Shown here in pieces: positions 7,511-16,502 of a stretch of 64,000 nucleotides of DNA. Position 1 is the stretch's first letter. Each line of letters starts with the position of its first letter. The DNA comes from Pseudochrobactrum saccharolyticum (GTDB taxonomy: Bacteria; Pseudomonadota; Alphaproteobacteria; Rhizobiales; Rhizobiaceae). The notes under the pieces were generated by a model. The model was not told the origin of the DNA, did no database searches, and saw only the letters and a program-made list of their open reading frames with translations. The DNA is taken from assembly GCF_008801715.1 (NCBI RefSeq), contig NZ_VZPG01000004.1:62001-126000 (forward strand), read 5' to 3'. The position numbers and the translations under genes were made by a program.

Positions 7511-8500
7511 ATGTTGCAGAAACGCACGTCACGTAAAACAGTTCTGGCTACTGCTCTGGCAGTGTTTATGGGCGCAACTGCGGTGAATGCAGAAACGCTC
7601 AATCTTTATACCTCGCAGCCGGAAGCTGATGCGACCAAAACCGTTGAAGCATTCCGCAAAGCCAATCCTGATATTGATGTGCAGGTATTCCGTTCCGGTA
7701 CCAGCGATATCCTCAGCAAACTGGCCGCTGAATTTGCTGCCGGTGCGCCGCAGCCGGACGTGCTGCTGATCGCCGATGCTGTTTCTATGGAACTGCTGAA
7801 AAAAGACAATCGTCTGAAAGCCTATGAAGGCGCGAAGACAGATGGTCTGACTGAGGGTTCGTTCGACAAGGACAAAACCTATTTCGGTTCCAAGCTGATC
7901 ACCACAGGTATCGCCTATAACACACAGGCGAAAAGCAAGCCTGAAAGCTGGGCTGATCTCGGCAAAGAAGAATATAAAGGCCAGATCGTGATGCCAAGCC
8001 CGCTTTATTCCGGCGCGGCTGCTTATCTGCTCTCCGGCTTTGCACTGAATTCGGAACTCGGCTGGGATTATTTTGAAAAGCTGAAAGCCAATGAGCTGAT
8101 CAGCGTGCGCGGCAATGGTGCTGTGCTGAAATCCGTTGCCAGCGGTGAAAAGCCTTACGGTATTCTCGTGGATTTCATGGCACTGAATGCCAAGGCAAAA
8201 GGTTCGCCGGTTGAGTTCGTATTCCCGAAAGAAGGCGTGCCTGCGGTAACTGAGCCTGTTGCAATCATGGCGACTGCCAAGAATGTTGCCGGTGCAGAGA
8301 AGTTTGTTGATTTCATCCTCTCCGACGATGGTCAGAAACTGGCACTGGAGCAGGGCTATCTGCCAGCCAAGGAATCTGTTGGTCGCCCGGGCTGGCTGCC
8401 GGAAGGTACAAAAATCAACATCATGTCGATTGATACGCTCAAAGTTCTGGGTGTGACAGAAGCCGACAAGAAGCGTTTTTCTGAACTGTTCGGCGGTTAA
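7511..8500 (+). CDS. ABC transporter substrate-binding protein, AfuA/FbpA-like
   Basis: A periplasmic binding protein of 329 residues in the family usually labelled 'iron(III) transport'. A signal peptide is clear (basic MLQKRTSRKT, a hydrophobic core, then VNAE as cleavage region). I chose the ATG at 7511 because AGGGA lies eight bases upstream; an ATG at 7490 lacks a ribosome site. The paired tyrosines that bind ferric iron in FbpA proteins are not obvious. Relatives such as AfuA and the 2-aminoethylphosphonate binders carry phosphorylated compounds instead. The downstream MBL hydrolase and SurE phosphatase point the same way. The substrate is therefore open, and I would not call it an iron transporter. 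Confidence 0.82.
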   Translation: MLQKRTSRKTVLATALAVFMGATAVNAETLNLYTSQPEADATKTVEAFRKANPDIDVQVFRSGTSDILSKLAAEFAAGAPQPDVLLIADAVSMELLKKDNRLKAYEGAKTDGLTEGSFDKDKTYFGSKLITTGIAYNTQAKSKPESWADLGKEEYKGQIVMPSPLYSGAAAYLLSGFALNSELGWDYFEKLKANELISVRGNGAVLKSVASGEKPYGILVDFMALNAKAKGSPVEFVFPKEGVPAVTEPVAIMATAKNVAGAEKFVDFILSDDGQKLALEQGYLPAKESVGRPGWLPEGTKINIMSIDTLKVLGVTEADKKRFSELFGG

Positions 8501-8511
8501 GGCATTCTTTG

Positions 8512-10212
8512 ATGTCAGATAAAATATTTGGTCAGAGCCGGGATACGGCTCTGATTTTTCTTGTGGCGGCAGTGGTGTTCACGCTGTCTCTGTGGCCGAT
8601 GTTACGGCTGGCCAGCGAGATCATCGCGCCGAATGGTCAGCTCTCTGACAGTGCAGTACGATCAGCACTTTCTTCAACCTCCACATGGGTTGCCACCCGT
8701 AATTCTTTAATCACCGGCTTTGGCGGTACCTTTGCAGCTGTTATCCTTGGCAGTGCCGTCGCGCTGCTGGTAAGCCTGACCAATATTCGCGGGCGCGGCG
8801 TGTTCGTGCTGATGTTTGTGGTGCCGCTGCTGATTGCGCCGCAGGTGACTGCGCTGGCATGGCTGCAACTCTTTGGCCCCGCGAGCCCGTTTCTCAAAAT
8901 GATCGGCATGGCGCCGGAGCTTGGCAGCCGTAACCCGCTCTATTCGACCACCGGTATTATTGCACTGCTCGGCATTCAATATGCGCCGCTGGTGTTCCTG
9001 ATTGTACGCGCTGGTTTGCGTAAATTGCCGCGTGAGCTGGTTGAAGCCGCTTTGAGCAGTGGTGCCAGCAAATGGCAGGTAACGCGCACAATCATTGTGC
9101 CGCTGATGACGCCATCGGTGATTGGTGCCTCTGCGCTGGCTTTTGTATCTTGTGTCGGCAATTTTGGTATTCCGGCATTCTTAGGTATTCCAGCCAATGT
9201 GCTGGTATTGCCGACACTGATTTATCAGAAGCTTGCCGGTGGCGGGCCATCTGTGCTGTCGGAGGTCGCTGTGCTTTCGCTGCTGATTGGTGTGATCGCA
9301 ATGGCGGGTATTCTGTGTCAGGATTATATGGCACGCCGCCGTGATTATCGTATCGCTTCAACCTCACTGCCTGCCGCGCCTTTTGAACTTGGTTCATGGC
9401 GCCTGACTGTTGAGGTCGCTTGCTGGCTGCTGATCGCCGTGGTGCTGGTGCTGCCGATGTTCGGCCTGTTGCTCACCGCATTGGTGCCTGCTTTCGGTAT
9501 TCCGCTGAGCTGGCAGACCGCAACACTGGATAATCTGAAATTCGTGCTGCTTGACCATGCAGGGGCTCGCCGTGCGCTGGTCAATTCATTCACCCTGTCG
9601 CTGGCCGCAGCCGGTTTTGCGGTGCTGGTAGCGGTGCCGCTCGGTTATCTCATCACATGGCGGTCGCGCTGGTGGACACGCTTGCTCAATCTCGCAGCCG
9701 AACTGCCTTATGCTCTGCCGGGTGTGGTGCTGTCGATCGCGGCACTGCTGATGTTCCTCAAACCTTTGCCGGTTGTCGGGCTGCATCTCTATAATACGAT
9801 CTGGATTATTCTCTACGCCTATCTGGCACGGTTTCTGGTGCTGGCATTGCGCCCGACCATTACCGGCCTGCATCAGATTGACCGCGCTCTGGAAGAGGCG
9901 GCGCAGGTGGCCGGTGCTGGACTGCTGACACGCCTGCGCACCATCGTGTTTCCGCTGGTAGCACCGGCAACTCTGGCTGGCGGTGTGCTGATTTTCATGA
10001 CCGCCTTTTCGGAGCTGACAGTTTCTGCGCTATTATGGTCATCAGGGTCGGAAACGCTGGGCGTGGTGATTTTCTCTTTTGAGCAGGGTGGCGATTCACC
10101 CTATGCGGCTGCAATATCTGTGCTGGTCGTGTTGATTACATTCTTACTGATGCTGGTGACCAATATGTTTGCCAGATATCTGCCTGACGGAGTTCTGCCA
10201 TGGCGGGATTGA
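8512..10212 (+). CDS. ABC transporter permease with duplicated permease domain
   Basis: A 566-residue inner-membrane protein made of two fused BPD_transp_1 domains, as in FbpB/AfuB-type importers. The EAA-type cytoplasmic loops are visible in each half: LVEAALSSGASKWQVTR in the first and LEEAAQVAGAGLLTRLR in the second. About twelve membrane segments are expected. The ATG at 8512 follows the binding-protein stop by 11 bases with AAGG upstream; a TTG three bases earlier is less likely. The 3' end overlaps the ATPase gene by 13 bases, so the two are translationally coupled. Confidence 0.88.
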   Translation: MSDKIFGQSRDTALIFLVAAVVFTLSLWPMLRLASEIIAPNGQLSDSAVRSALSSTSTWVATRNSLITGFGGTFAAVILGSAVALLVSLTNIRGRGVFVLMFVVPLLIAPQVTALAWLQLFGPASPFLKMIGMAPELGSRNPLYSTTGIIALLGIQYAPLVFLIVRAGLRKLPRELVEAALSSGASKWQVTRTIIVPLMTPSVIGASALAFVSCVGNFGIPAFLGIPANVLVLPTLIYQKLAGGGPSVLSEVAVLSLLIGVIAMAGILCQDYMARRRDYRIASTSLPAAPFELGSWRLTVEVACWLLIAVVLVLPMFGLLLTALVPAFGIPLSWQTATLDNLKFVLLDHAGARRALVNSFTLSLAAAGFAVLVAVPLGYLITWRSRWWTRLLNLAAELPYALPGVVLSIAALLMFLKPLPVVGLHLYNTIWIILYAYLARFLVLALRPTITGLHQIDRALEEAAQVAGAGLLTRLRTIVFPLVAPATLAGGVLIFMTAFSELTVSALLWSSGSETLGVVIFSFEQGGDSPYAAAISVLVVLITFLLMLVTNMFARYLPDGVLPWRD

Positions 10213-11273
10213 CTATCTCTCAGCTTTCCAAAAGCTTTAACGACACCAAAGTGCTGACCGATGTGTCGCTGGATATCGCCAATGGTGAATTCATTGCCGT
10301 GCTGGGGCCTTCCGGCTGCGGCAAGACCACATTGCTGCGTATGATTGCCGGATTTGAACAGGCTAATGATGGTGTGATCTATGTCGGCGATAATCTGGTG
10401 ACCGGCAAAGGACAATTTGTTCCGCCGGAAAAACGCCGTGTCGGTATTGTGTTTCAGAACTATGCTCTCTGGCCGCATATGACTGTCTCCGAGAATGTCG
10501 GCTATAGTCTGAAAATCGCCAAGGTGGAAAAAGCCGAGCGCGAGCGCCGTGTGCAAGAGGCGCTGAAACTGGTTGATCTGCAGGGCTATGGGGATCGCCG
10601 TCCGGCCAATCTGTCCGGTGGCCAGCGTCAGCGTGTGGCACTGGCACGTTGTCTGGTGGCTGCGCCGTCGCTGGTGCTGTTTGACGAACCGCTGGCCAAT
10701 CTGGACGTGCATTTGCGTGCATCGATGGAAGATGAGTTTGCGCGCTTCCATAAGCGTACCGGCACGACGATTGTTTATATTACGCATGATCAGGCTGAGG
10801 CGATGGCGCTGGCTGACCGTATTGCGGTGATGGACAAAGGCAGGCTGATGCAGTTTGCGTCACCGAAAACGCTCTATAATGAACCGGCCAATGCGATGGT
10901 CGCGTCCTTTATCGCGCAGGGTATGGTGCTGCCTGCGGAGATTTTGAGCGTCAATGGCAGTGGTGCTTGCGAGGCATTGGTGCTGGGACAGCAGGTGCGT
11001 TTGCGTTGCCGCGCCGATGAAGTGGTGCGTAAAGACGCACAGATTTGTATCCGTGAAGATGATCTGGAACTAGTGAAACAGGACGGATTTGCCGTGCGGG
11101 TGACACGTTCGGTCTATCAGGGCGGTGCATCGCGGATTGAAGCCGTTGCTGAGCAGGCACCGGAACTGAACCTGCATTTCAATCTACCGGATCCGCTGCA
11201 TCTCAAAGCGGATGATGTGGCGCAATTACGTATCCGGTCAGGCTGGGTAATACCGGAAGCAGGTGCGGTATGA
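10200..11273 (+). CDS. ABC transporter ATP-binding protein (PotA/FbpC type)
   Basis: A 357-residue ATPase that drives the importer encoded just upstream. Walker A is GPSGCGKTT, the signature is NLSGGQRQRVALARC, Walker B is LVLFDEPLANLD, and the switch histidine lies in VYITHDQAEAMAL. The last 120 residues form a TOBE-type regulatory domain. It starts within the permease gene and overlaps the following MBL gene by four bases (ATGA), so the transport genes and the hydrolase are made from one message. Confidence 0.9.
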   Translation: MAGLTISQLSKSFNDTKVLTDVSLDIANGEFIAVLGPSGCGKTTLLRMIAGFEQANDGVIYVGDNLVTGKGQFVPPEKRRVGIVFQNYALWPHMTVSENVGYSLKIAKVEKAERERRVQEALKLVDLQGYGDRRPANLSGGQRQRVALARCLVAAPSLVLFDEPLANLDVHLRASMEDEFARFHKRTGTTIVYITHDQAEAMALADRIAVMDKGRLMQFASPKTLYNEPANAMVASFIAQGMVLPAEILSVNGSGACEALVLGQQVRLRCRADEVVRKDAQICIREDDLELVKQDGFAVRVTRSVYQGGASRIEAVAEQAPELNLHFNLPDPLHLKADDVAQLRIRSGWVIPEAGAV

Positions 11274-12451
11274 AGATCAATCTCTATGGCGGTTTTGGTG
11301 AAAAAGGACGCTTAGGCGTCGGTATCAGCACAACTAAAACCAGGTTGCTGTTTGATATCGGCATTAAGGTCGGAGCCACTGGGCGTGATTATTATCCGTT
11401 GATTGAGGTGGATGCGATTGCTGCACTTGATGCGGTACTGATTTCCCATGCCCATGAGGATCATGTCGGCGGGTTGTTATGGTTGCTGGCGCAGGGCTTT
11501 CAGGGGCGTATCCTGATGACTGCCGAAACTTTGGCTGAAACAGGCCAAACTCTGAGGAATTATGCCGAACAGCAGCATCTGGATATGATTGCCTTTACGC
11601 ATGAGCGTATTGAACTGTTCAAAGCTGGCGATGTGCTGACCATCGGAGATGCAGAAATTGCTACGGGTCGTTCCGGTCATGTGGCAGGCGGTGTGTGGTT
11701 TTGTGTGCAGGCCGAAGGGCGTAAGGTTCTCTATAGCGGCGATGTGGTGCCGGATAGTCAGGTGCTGGAAATGGATGCATTTCCGCATTGTGATCTGTTG
11801 TTGCTGGATGCCTCTTATGGTGCTGATGCGGTTTCGGGTAGCGTGCGAGCGCAGCAAATCCATGAATGGATTATGCAGAACCGTGATGGTTGTCTGCTGC
11901 CGACCCCACTCTCCGGTCGCTCGCTGGAACTGATGGCGCTGATGCCGGGTAATTTTGCTATTCATGCGGATATGCGTGCTGCACTGGCTGAACAGATTGC
12001 GGCGTCTGGTGCCCTGCGGGATGGTGTGGCCGGACGGTTGAAACAATTGCTGCATCAGGCGCAGGACTGGCGTGAAGATCAGGCGCTGCCGCGCTGTCCG
12101 CTGCTGACATTTGATGCGATGGGGCAGGCAGGGCCTTCCGCCTATGCGATGAATCGTGCGCTGCGCACCGGCTGGCCGGTTTTGCTGACCGGCCATGTGC
12201 CGGAAGATACACCAGCCTTTGATATGCTGCGGGATGAACTGGCGGACTGGATCAGATTGCCGACCCACCCGACTTTGAGCGGTATGGTCGCGCTTTGGGA
12301 GCAGGCGGGTAAGCCTGGCATGCTTGGGCATTCCTGTTCCGCTACGTTGCTTAGCAAACTGGCAGAGCATATCCCGGTTGTGCGTCAGGATGTGAAGAGC
12401 GGTGATGTGATAGAGCGCATTCCGAAAAGTGTGAAGCGGTTTTCGGATTAA
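11270..12451 (+). CDS. Metallo-beta-lactamase fold hydrolase, beta-CASP-like
   Basis: A 393-residue cytoplasmic MBL-fold protein. The zinc-binding motif is H60-A-H62-E-D64-H65, with further ligands probably H137 (RSGHVAGG) and D158 (YSGDVV). The second half has features of the beta-CASP nucleases: D180 in LLLLDASYG, the segment VLLTGHVPEDTPA (residues 304-316), which resembles the 'TGY-EGT' block of YSH1-type exonucleases, then H333 and H354. This suggests an RNA- or phosphodiester-cleaving enzyme. Such a gene fused by overlap to an importer ATPase is unusual. It could also be an MBL phosphodiesterase with a small substrate, and I see no signal peptide. Confidence 0.7.
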   Translation: MKINLYGGFGEKGRLGVGISTTKTRLLFDIGIKVGATGRDYYPLIEVDAIAALDAVLISHAHEDHVGGLLWLLAQGFQGRILMTAETLAETGQTLRNYAEQQHLDMIAFTHERIELFKAGDVLTIGDAEIATGRSGHVAGGVWFCVQAEGRKVLYSGDVVPDSQVLEMDAFPHCDLLLLDASYGADAVSGSVRAQQIHEWIMQNRDGCLLPTPLSGRSLELMALMPGNFAIHADMRAALAEQIAASGALRDGVAGRLKQLLHQAQDWREDQALPRCPLLTFDAMGQAGPSAYAMNRALRTGWPVLLTGHVPEDTPAFDMLRDELADWIRLPTHPTLSGMVALWEQAGKPGMLGHSCSATLLSKLAEHIPVVRQDVKSGDVIERIPKSVKRFSD

Positions 12452-12473
12452 AATGCGCGTTAATTTAAAAAAA

Positions 12474-12515
12474 CAAAGCATTTCTAACAATGCAAACTCA
12501 ACTGGAAATGCTTTG
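12474..12515 (+). promoter_or_regulatory. Hairpin between the MBL gene and surE
   Basis: An 11-bp perfect stem (CAAAGCATTTC/GAAATGCTTTG) with a 20-base loop fills most of the 81-base gap and ends 17 bases before the surE start. No T run follows. The arm sequence AGCATTTC/GAAATGCT is shared with the ends of the dispersed repeats in this window, so it may be a decayed repeat copy. It could also tune surE expression. Confidence 0.5.
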
Positions 12516-12532
12516 GAATTGGGAGCAGCCTG

Positions 12533-13276
12533 ATGCGTATTTTGCTTTGCAATGATGACGGTATTGATGCGGAAGGTCTGGCTTTTCTGGAACGTACTGC
12601 GCGGGCATTGAGTGATGATGTGTGGGTGGTTGCACCGGATGGTAAGCGCACGGCTGCGGGTGCATCCATCACCATCGGCAAACCACTGACCATGGTGAAA
12701 CGCGGTGAGCAGCGCTATTCCTGTTCCGGCACACCTGCGGACTGTGTTGTGTCGGCGATGAGCTGGTTGTTCAAAGATCAGGCCAAGCCTGATCTGGTGT
12801 TGGCGGGGATTAATGACGGGCGCAATGTGGCCGAAGATCTGGCCTATTCCGGCACGCTCGGTATTGCTCGCGAGGCAACATTCTGGGGTATTCCTGCCAT
12901 TGGTTTCTCGCAGGTTAAACAGCCGCGCCGTGGTGAAGACGATCTGGTGGCGCTGGTGCAATTATTGCGCAATCTTTTAGAGCAGCGTGCAGACTGGCAG
13001 AGAGAAGGGCACTGGCTGAGCATTAATCTGCCGCATAGTTTGCCTGCGCCGGTGGCTCAGCCGCGCATCGGTCGGGACAAGATTGCATCATCGTCTGAGG
13101 TGGTCAGCACAGATGGGGCCGAGACAGTGCTGCTAGTGCCGCGCGGACGTCCGCATTCATCTTCCGAAGGTGATGATAATGATCTGATTGATCGCGGTTT
13201 CATCTGCATCAACCGGCTCAACTGGTTTGGTGAGACGGAGCTAAATGAGAATTTTATCAAATCCTTAGATAGATAA
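12533..13276 (+). CDS. surE: SurE-family 5'/3'-nucleotidase
   Basis: A 247-residue SurE-like phosphatase. SurE proteins are metal-dependent enzymes that remove phosphate from nucleoside 5'- and 3'-monophosphates and can act on short polyphosphate. The N-terminal NDDGI motif (D8, D9) and the run AGINDGRNVAEDLAYSGT supply the metal site. In most alphaproteobacteria the standard surE gene lies beside serS and pcm; neither is here, so this may be a second copy. It follows the transporter/MBL unit by 81 bases in the same direction and ends at a strong terminator, so it is likely the last gene of that transcript. Confidence 0.85.
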   Translation: MRILLCNDDGIDAEGLAFLERTARALSDDVWVVAPDGKRTAAGASITIGKPLTMVKRGEQRYSCSGTPADCVVSAMSWLFKDQAKPDLVLAGINDGRNVAEDLAYSGTLGIAREATFWGIPAIGFSQVKQPRRGEDDLVALVQLLRNLLEQRADWQREGHWLSINLPHSLPAPVAQPRIGRDKIASSSEVVSTDGAETVLLVPRGRPHSSSEGDDNDLIDRGFICINRLNWFGETELNENFIKSLDR

Positions 13277-13299
13277 ATTCGTCTTTTGATTCAGATATG

Positions 13300-13332
13300 A
13301 AAAAGGCCGCTGTTTTCAGCGGCCTTTTTATT
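13300..13332. terminator. Bidirectional terminator between surE and tex
   Basis: AAAAAGGCCGCTG/CAGCGGCCTTTTT forms a 13-bp stem with a four-T loop and has T runs in both directions. It serves surE on the plus strand and tex on the minus strand. Confidence 0.9.
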
Positions 13333-13336
13333 TTGA

Positions 13337-15646
13337 TTATTTACGTTTCATGGCTTCAAGCAGCGCTGCACCAAAACCGCCCTGAGCTTCAGCAGGCTTT
13401 TCCTGTGGCTTGGCTGTGAAATGTTTTTGTGCCGGACGCTGTCCGCGCTCACCCATAGGCTTAGGAGCCGCTTCGCCACCGCCATCTTTGCGCATGGTCA
13501 GGCCGATACGTTTGCGCGGCACGTCAACCTCCGTCACACGCACTTTCACCACATCACCGGCTTTTACCACTTCATGCGGGTCTTTCACGAATTTATCGGC
13601 AAGCTGCGACACATGCACAAGACCATCCTGATGCACACCGATATCAACAAAGGCACCAAAGGCGGCAACATTGGTCACAGTGCCTTCCAGTAACATGCCG
13701 GGTTTGAGATCTTTAATATCGTCAATGCCATCGGCAAAGGTGGCGGTTTTGAATTCCGGACGCGGATCACGACCTGGCTTTTCAAGTTCTGACAGAATGT
13801 CTTTTACCGTTGGCAGACCAAAGCGCTCATCAACAAAGAGCTTCGGATCAAGCGCACGCAAAGCACTGGCGTCACCCATCAGCGAGCGCACATCGCGGCC
13901 GCAGGCGGCAACGATCTTAGCAGCCACACCATAGGCTTCAGGGTGCACTGATGAGGCATCAAGTGGCTCTGTACCATTCGGGATACGCAGGAAGCCTGCG
14001 GCCTGCTCAAATGTACGGTTGCCGAGACGGGCGACTTTGAGCAGGTCTTTACGCTTCTTGAACGGGCCGTTTTCATTGCGATGCGCAACAACGGCTTCGG
14101 CAAGCGATGTGCCAAGGCCGGACACACGGGCGAGCAGTGAAGCGGAAGCAGTGTTGAGATCAACACCGACAGCATTCACCGCATCTTCCACAACGGCATT
14201 CAGCATATGGGCGAGGCGGCTTTGATCCACATCATGCTGATACTGACCAACGCCGATGGATTTTGGCTCGATTTTCACCAGTTCTGCCAACGGGTCTTGC
14301 AGGCGGCGGGCGATAGAAACTGCGCCGCGCAGCGACACATCGAGCTGCGGGAATTCTGCGGCGGCTGTTTCCGAGGCTGAGTAAACCGATGCACCGGCTT
14401 CTGAAACGATCACTTTAAGCGGCTTTGGCGCAGGCATATCGCCCAATAAGTCCGCAACCATACGCTCGGTCTCGCGGCTTGCAGTGCCGTTGCCGATAGC
14501 GATCAGCTCTACTTTATGCTTGCGGATCAGCGAGGCGATTTCAGCCTGTGCACCGCGCAGATCATTGCGCGGCTGGAACGGATAGACCGTTGCAGTGTCC
14601 AGCAGTTTGCCGGTACCGTCAACGATCGCCACTTTCACGCCGGTACGGATGCCCGGATCAAGACCCATGGTAGCGCGGGAACCGGCAGGTGCTGCCAGCA
14701 GCAGGTCTTTCAGATTGCGGGCGAAAACATTAATCGCTTCTTCTTCCGCACGTTCACGCAGATCACGCATCAGATCGAGGGAGAGAGACAACGAGAGTTT
14801 CACACGCCAGGTCCAGCCGATCACTTCCATAAGCCATTTATCCCCGGCCAGTGTGCCGCCGACCTGATAGCTATGGGCGATCATCCGCTCAACCGGTTTG
14901 ACCGGCGATGTGTCCTGCTGGTCAACAACAATATCCAGCGTCAGGAAATCTTCATTGCGGCCGCGCAGCATGGCAAGAGCGCGGTGACCGGCAACCTTGT
15001 TCCACTGTTCGCTATGGGCAAAATAATCGGAGAATTTGGCGCCTTCAGTCTCTTTTCCGGCAACGACGCGGGATTGCAGAACCGCATTGTCTTTCATATA
15101 GGAGCGCAGGCGACCAAGCAGATCGGCATTTTCGGTAATACCTTCGGCGATAATATCACGCGCACCCTCAAGGGCGGCTTTCACATCAGCCACATCCGGT
15201 GTGATATAACTGGCAGCCAGTTCGGCAGGTACTGCAGCGCGGTTGTCGAGGATTGCCTGAGCCAGTGCACCAAGGCCACGCTCACGCGCGATTTCCGCAC
15301 GGGTACGGCGCTTTGGCTTGAAGGGCAGGTAGATATCTTCCAACTCAGCTTTGGTGCTGACCTTGGCGATTTTCAGCTCCAGCTCCGGTGTGAGCTTTTC
15401 CTGTGTACGGATGGAGTCCAGAATGGAACTGCGGCGGGCTTCCAGTTCACGTAAGTAAGTCAGACGCTCGGACAGGTTACGCAATTGCGTGTCATCAAGA
15501 CCACCGGTCACTTCTTTACGGTAGCGGGCGATAAACGGCACGGTCGAGCCTTCATCAAGCAGGCCGATAGCGGCAACCGCCTGTTCCGGTTTGGCATTGA
15601 TCTCACCGGCAATGATGGCGGCAATCCGTCTGGTAATGTCTGTCAT
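13337..15646 (-). CDS. tex: Tex, S1 RNA-binding transcription accessory protein
   Basis: A 769-residue Tex protein, an RNA-binding factor associated with transcription. The N-terminal Tex helical region begins with [17 protein letters not shown] YqgF/RNase H-like domain starts near [20 protein letters not shown] helix-hairpin-helix region follows ([18 protein letters not shown]). An S1 domain lies at about residues 654-723 ([21 protein letters not shown]). The basic, low-complexity C-terminal tail is common in alphaproteobacterial members. Length and order match the family. It stands alone on the minus strand. Confidence 0.95.
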   Translation of the reverse strand: MTDITRRIAAIIAGEINAKPEQAVAAIGLLDEGSTVPFIARYRKEVTGGLDDTQLRNLSERLTYLRELEARRSSILDSIRTQEKLTPELELKIAKVSTKAELEDIYLPFKPKRRTRAEIARERGLGALAQAILDNRAAVPAELAASYITPDVADVKAALEGARDIIAEGITENADLLGRLRSYMKDNAVLQSRVVAGKETEGAKFSDYFAHSEQWNKVAGHRALAMLRGRNEDFLTLDIVVDQQDTSPVKPVERMIAHSYQVGGTLAGDKWLMEVIGWTWRVKLSLSLSLDLMRDLRERAEEEAINVFARNLKDLLLAAPAGSRATMGLDPGIRTGVKVAIVDGTGKLLDTATVYPFQPRNDLRGAQAEIASLIRKHKVELIAIGNGTASRETERMVADLLGDMPAPKPLKVIVSEAGASVYSASETAAAEFPQLDVSLRGAVSIARRLQDPLAELVKIEPKSIGVGQYQHDVDQSRLAHMLNAVVEDAVNAVGVDLNTASASLLARVSGLGTSLAEAVVAHRNENGPFKKRKDLLKVARLGNRTFEQAAGFLRIPNGTEPLDASSVHPEAYGVAAKIVAACGRDVRSLMGDASALRALDPKLFVDERFGLPTVKDILSELEKPGRDPRPEFKTATFADGIDDIKDLKPGMLLEGTVTNVAAFGAFVDIGVHQDGLVHVSQLADKFVKDPHEVVKAGDVVKVRVTEVDVPRKRIGLTMRKDGGGEAAPKPMGERGQRPAQKHFTAKPQEKPAEAQGGFGAALLEAMKRK

Positions 15647-15998
15647 AAGAATCTCATGCTGATAATAACGCCTTTATCATAGAGCTTTGATGCGGCGCAT
15701 TGAAGGCGGGAATCATATCCTTGCCGGAATATGACGCAGAGAGTTTCACGACTGAGCAATATTGTTTTGTGTATTATAAATTTCTGATAAAATATTTGCT
15801 GTACTCATGATGAGGACGCACGGAACTTTTCAACTTAGCGTTATCAGCAGCCGTTAATGCCGTTTTACTCATATGCGCCTTGTTCTGGCACTAAAACCAA
15901 CATTTTTTGGCCTTGTTTGCACAGGAAGTGCGGCCTGTTTTTCGCTGAGTGTATTTAATCACTGAAACTTAATCTTCAGATCAGGAGACAGGCAAATT
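15647..15998. other. Divergent intergenic region, no gene seen
   Basis: These 352 bases separate tex from the following membrane protein gene and must hold both promoters. AT-rich stretches lie around 15765-15800. I see no strong inverted repeat, RNA gene or open frame with a ribosome site. Confidence 0.5.
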
Positions 15999-16502
15999 AT
16001 GGATGTGAGTAAACACCCCATAGCCATTGATCATGTGCCCGCATTTATTACGGCACCGGGACAGACCGATATTCTGTTTAATTTCGTCATTGTTTTTCTC
16101 ATTTGCATGATCTTTGCCGTTGGCACCCTCTATCTCCGGCTTCATGCTTTGCCGGAGCAAATGGCACATCGTACCAATAAGGTGCAGTTGCAGGTAGTTG
16201 CGGTTCTGGCGCTGATTGCGCTCTTTACCCATAATCAGCTTTTCTGGATTGCTGCCCTCTTGCTGGCGATGATTGAACTGCCGAATTTTATTACGCCGGT
16301 AACCTCAATGGCCAAGTCTCTGAACAGGATTGCGCGCAGCACTTATGTGCCGCAGAACTATCCGCCTGCATCAGCACCGGCTGCGCAACAGCCTGCTCCT
16401 GTAGCAGAAGCTGCCGCTAAACCAGTGGAAACAGTACAGCCGCAGGCAGCTCAAGACGGGCATTCATCTCATAATCCGGATCAGAACGGGGAGAAGCAAT
16501 AA
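15999..16502 (+). CDS. Inner membrane protein paired with an HlyD-type protein
   Basis: A 167-residue membrane protein with two hydrophobic segments (about residues 25-46 and 66-90), then a tail of about 50 residues rich in Ala, Pro and Gln. The pattern of a first membrane helix, a short basic loop with RTNK, and a second helix with LFTHNQLFWIAALLL is similar to the small YiaW/DUF3302 proteins that partner with YiaV. That relation is my inference. AGGAG lies upstream of the ATG. The stop codon overlaps the next start by one base (TAATG), so the two products are translationally coupled and probably act together in the inner membrane. Confidence 0.65.
   Translation: MDVSKHPIAIDHVPAFITAPGQTDILFNFVIVFLICMIFAVGTLYLRLHALPEQMAHRTNKVQLQVVAVLALIALFTHNQLFWIAALLLAMIELPNFITPVTSMAKSLNRIARSTYVPQNYPPASAPAAQQPAPVAEAAAKPVETVQPQAAQDGHSSHNPDQNGEKQ

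Noticed and set aside
7511-11273. Naming the importer as an iron(III) transporter
   Set aside because: The family is mixed and the ferric-binding tyrosine pair is not evident. The neighbours point to a phosphorylated substrate, so I left the substrate open.
11477-12961. A 494-codon open frame on the minus strand opposite the MBL and surE genes
   Set aside because: It spans two real genes and their gap, is rich in His, Gln and Arg as antisense frames of this composition are, and has no ribosome site or known domain.
14516-15454. A 312-codon plus-strand frame opposite tex
   Set aside because: It is wholly antisense to tex; no domain or ribosome site is seen.
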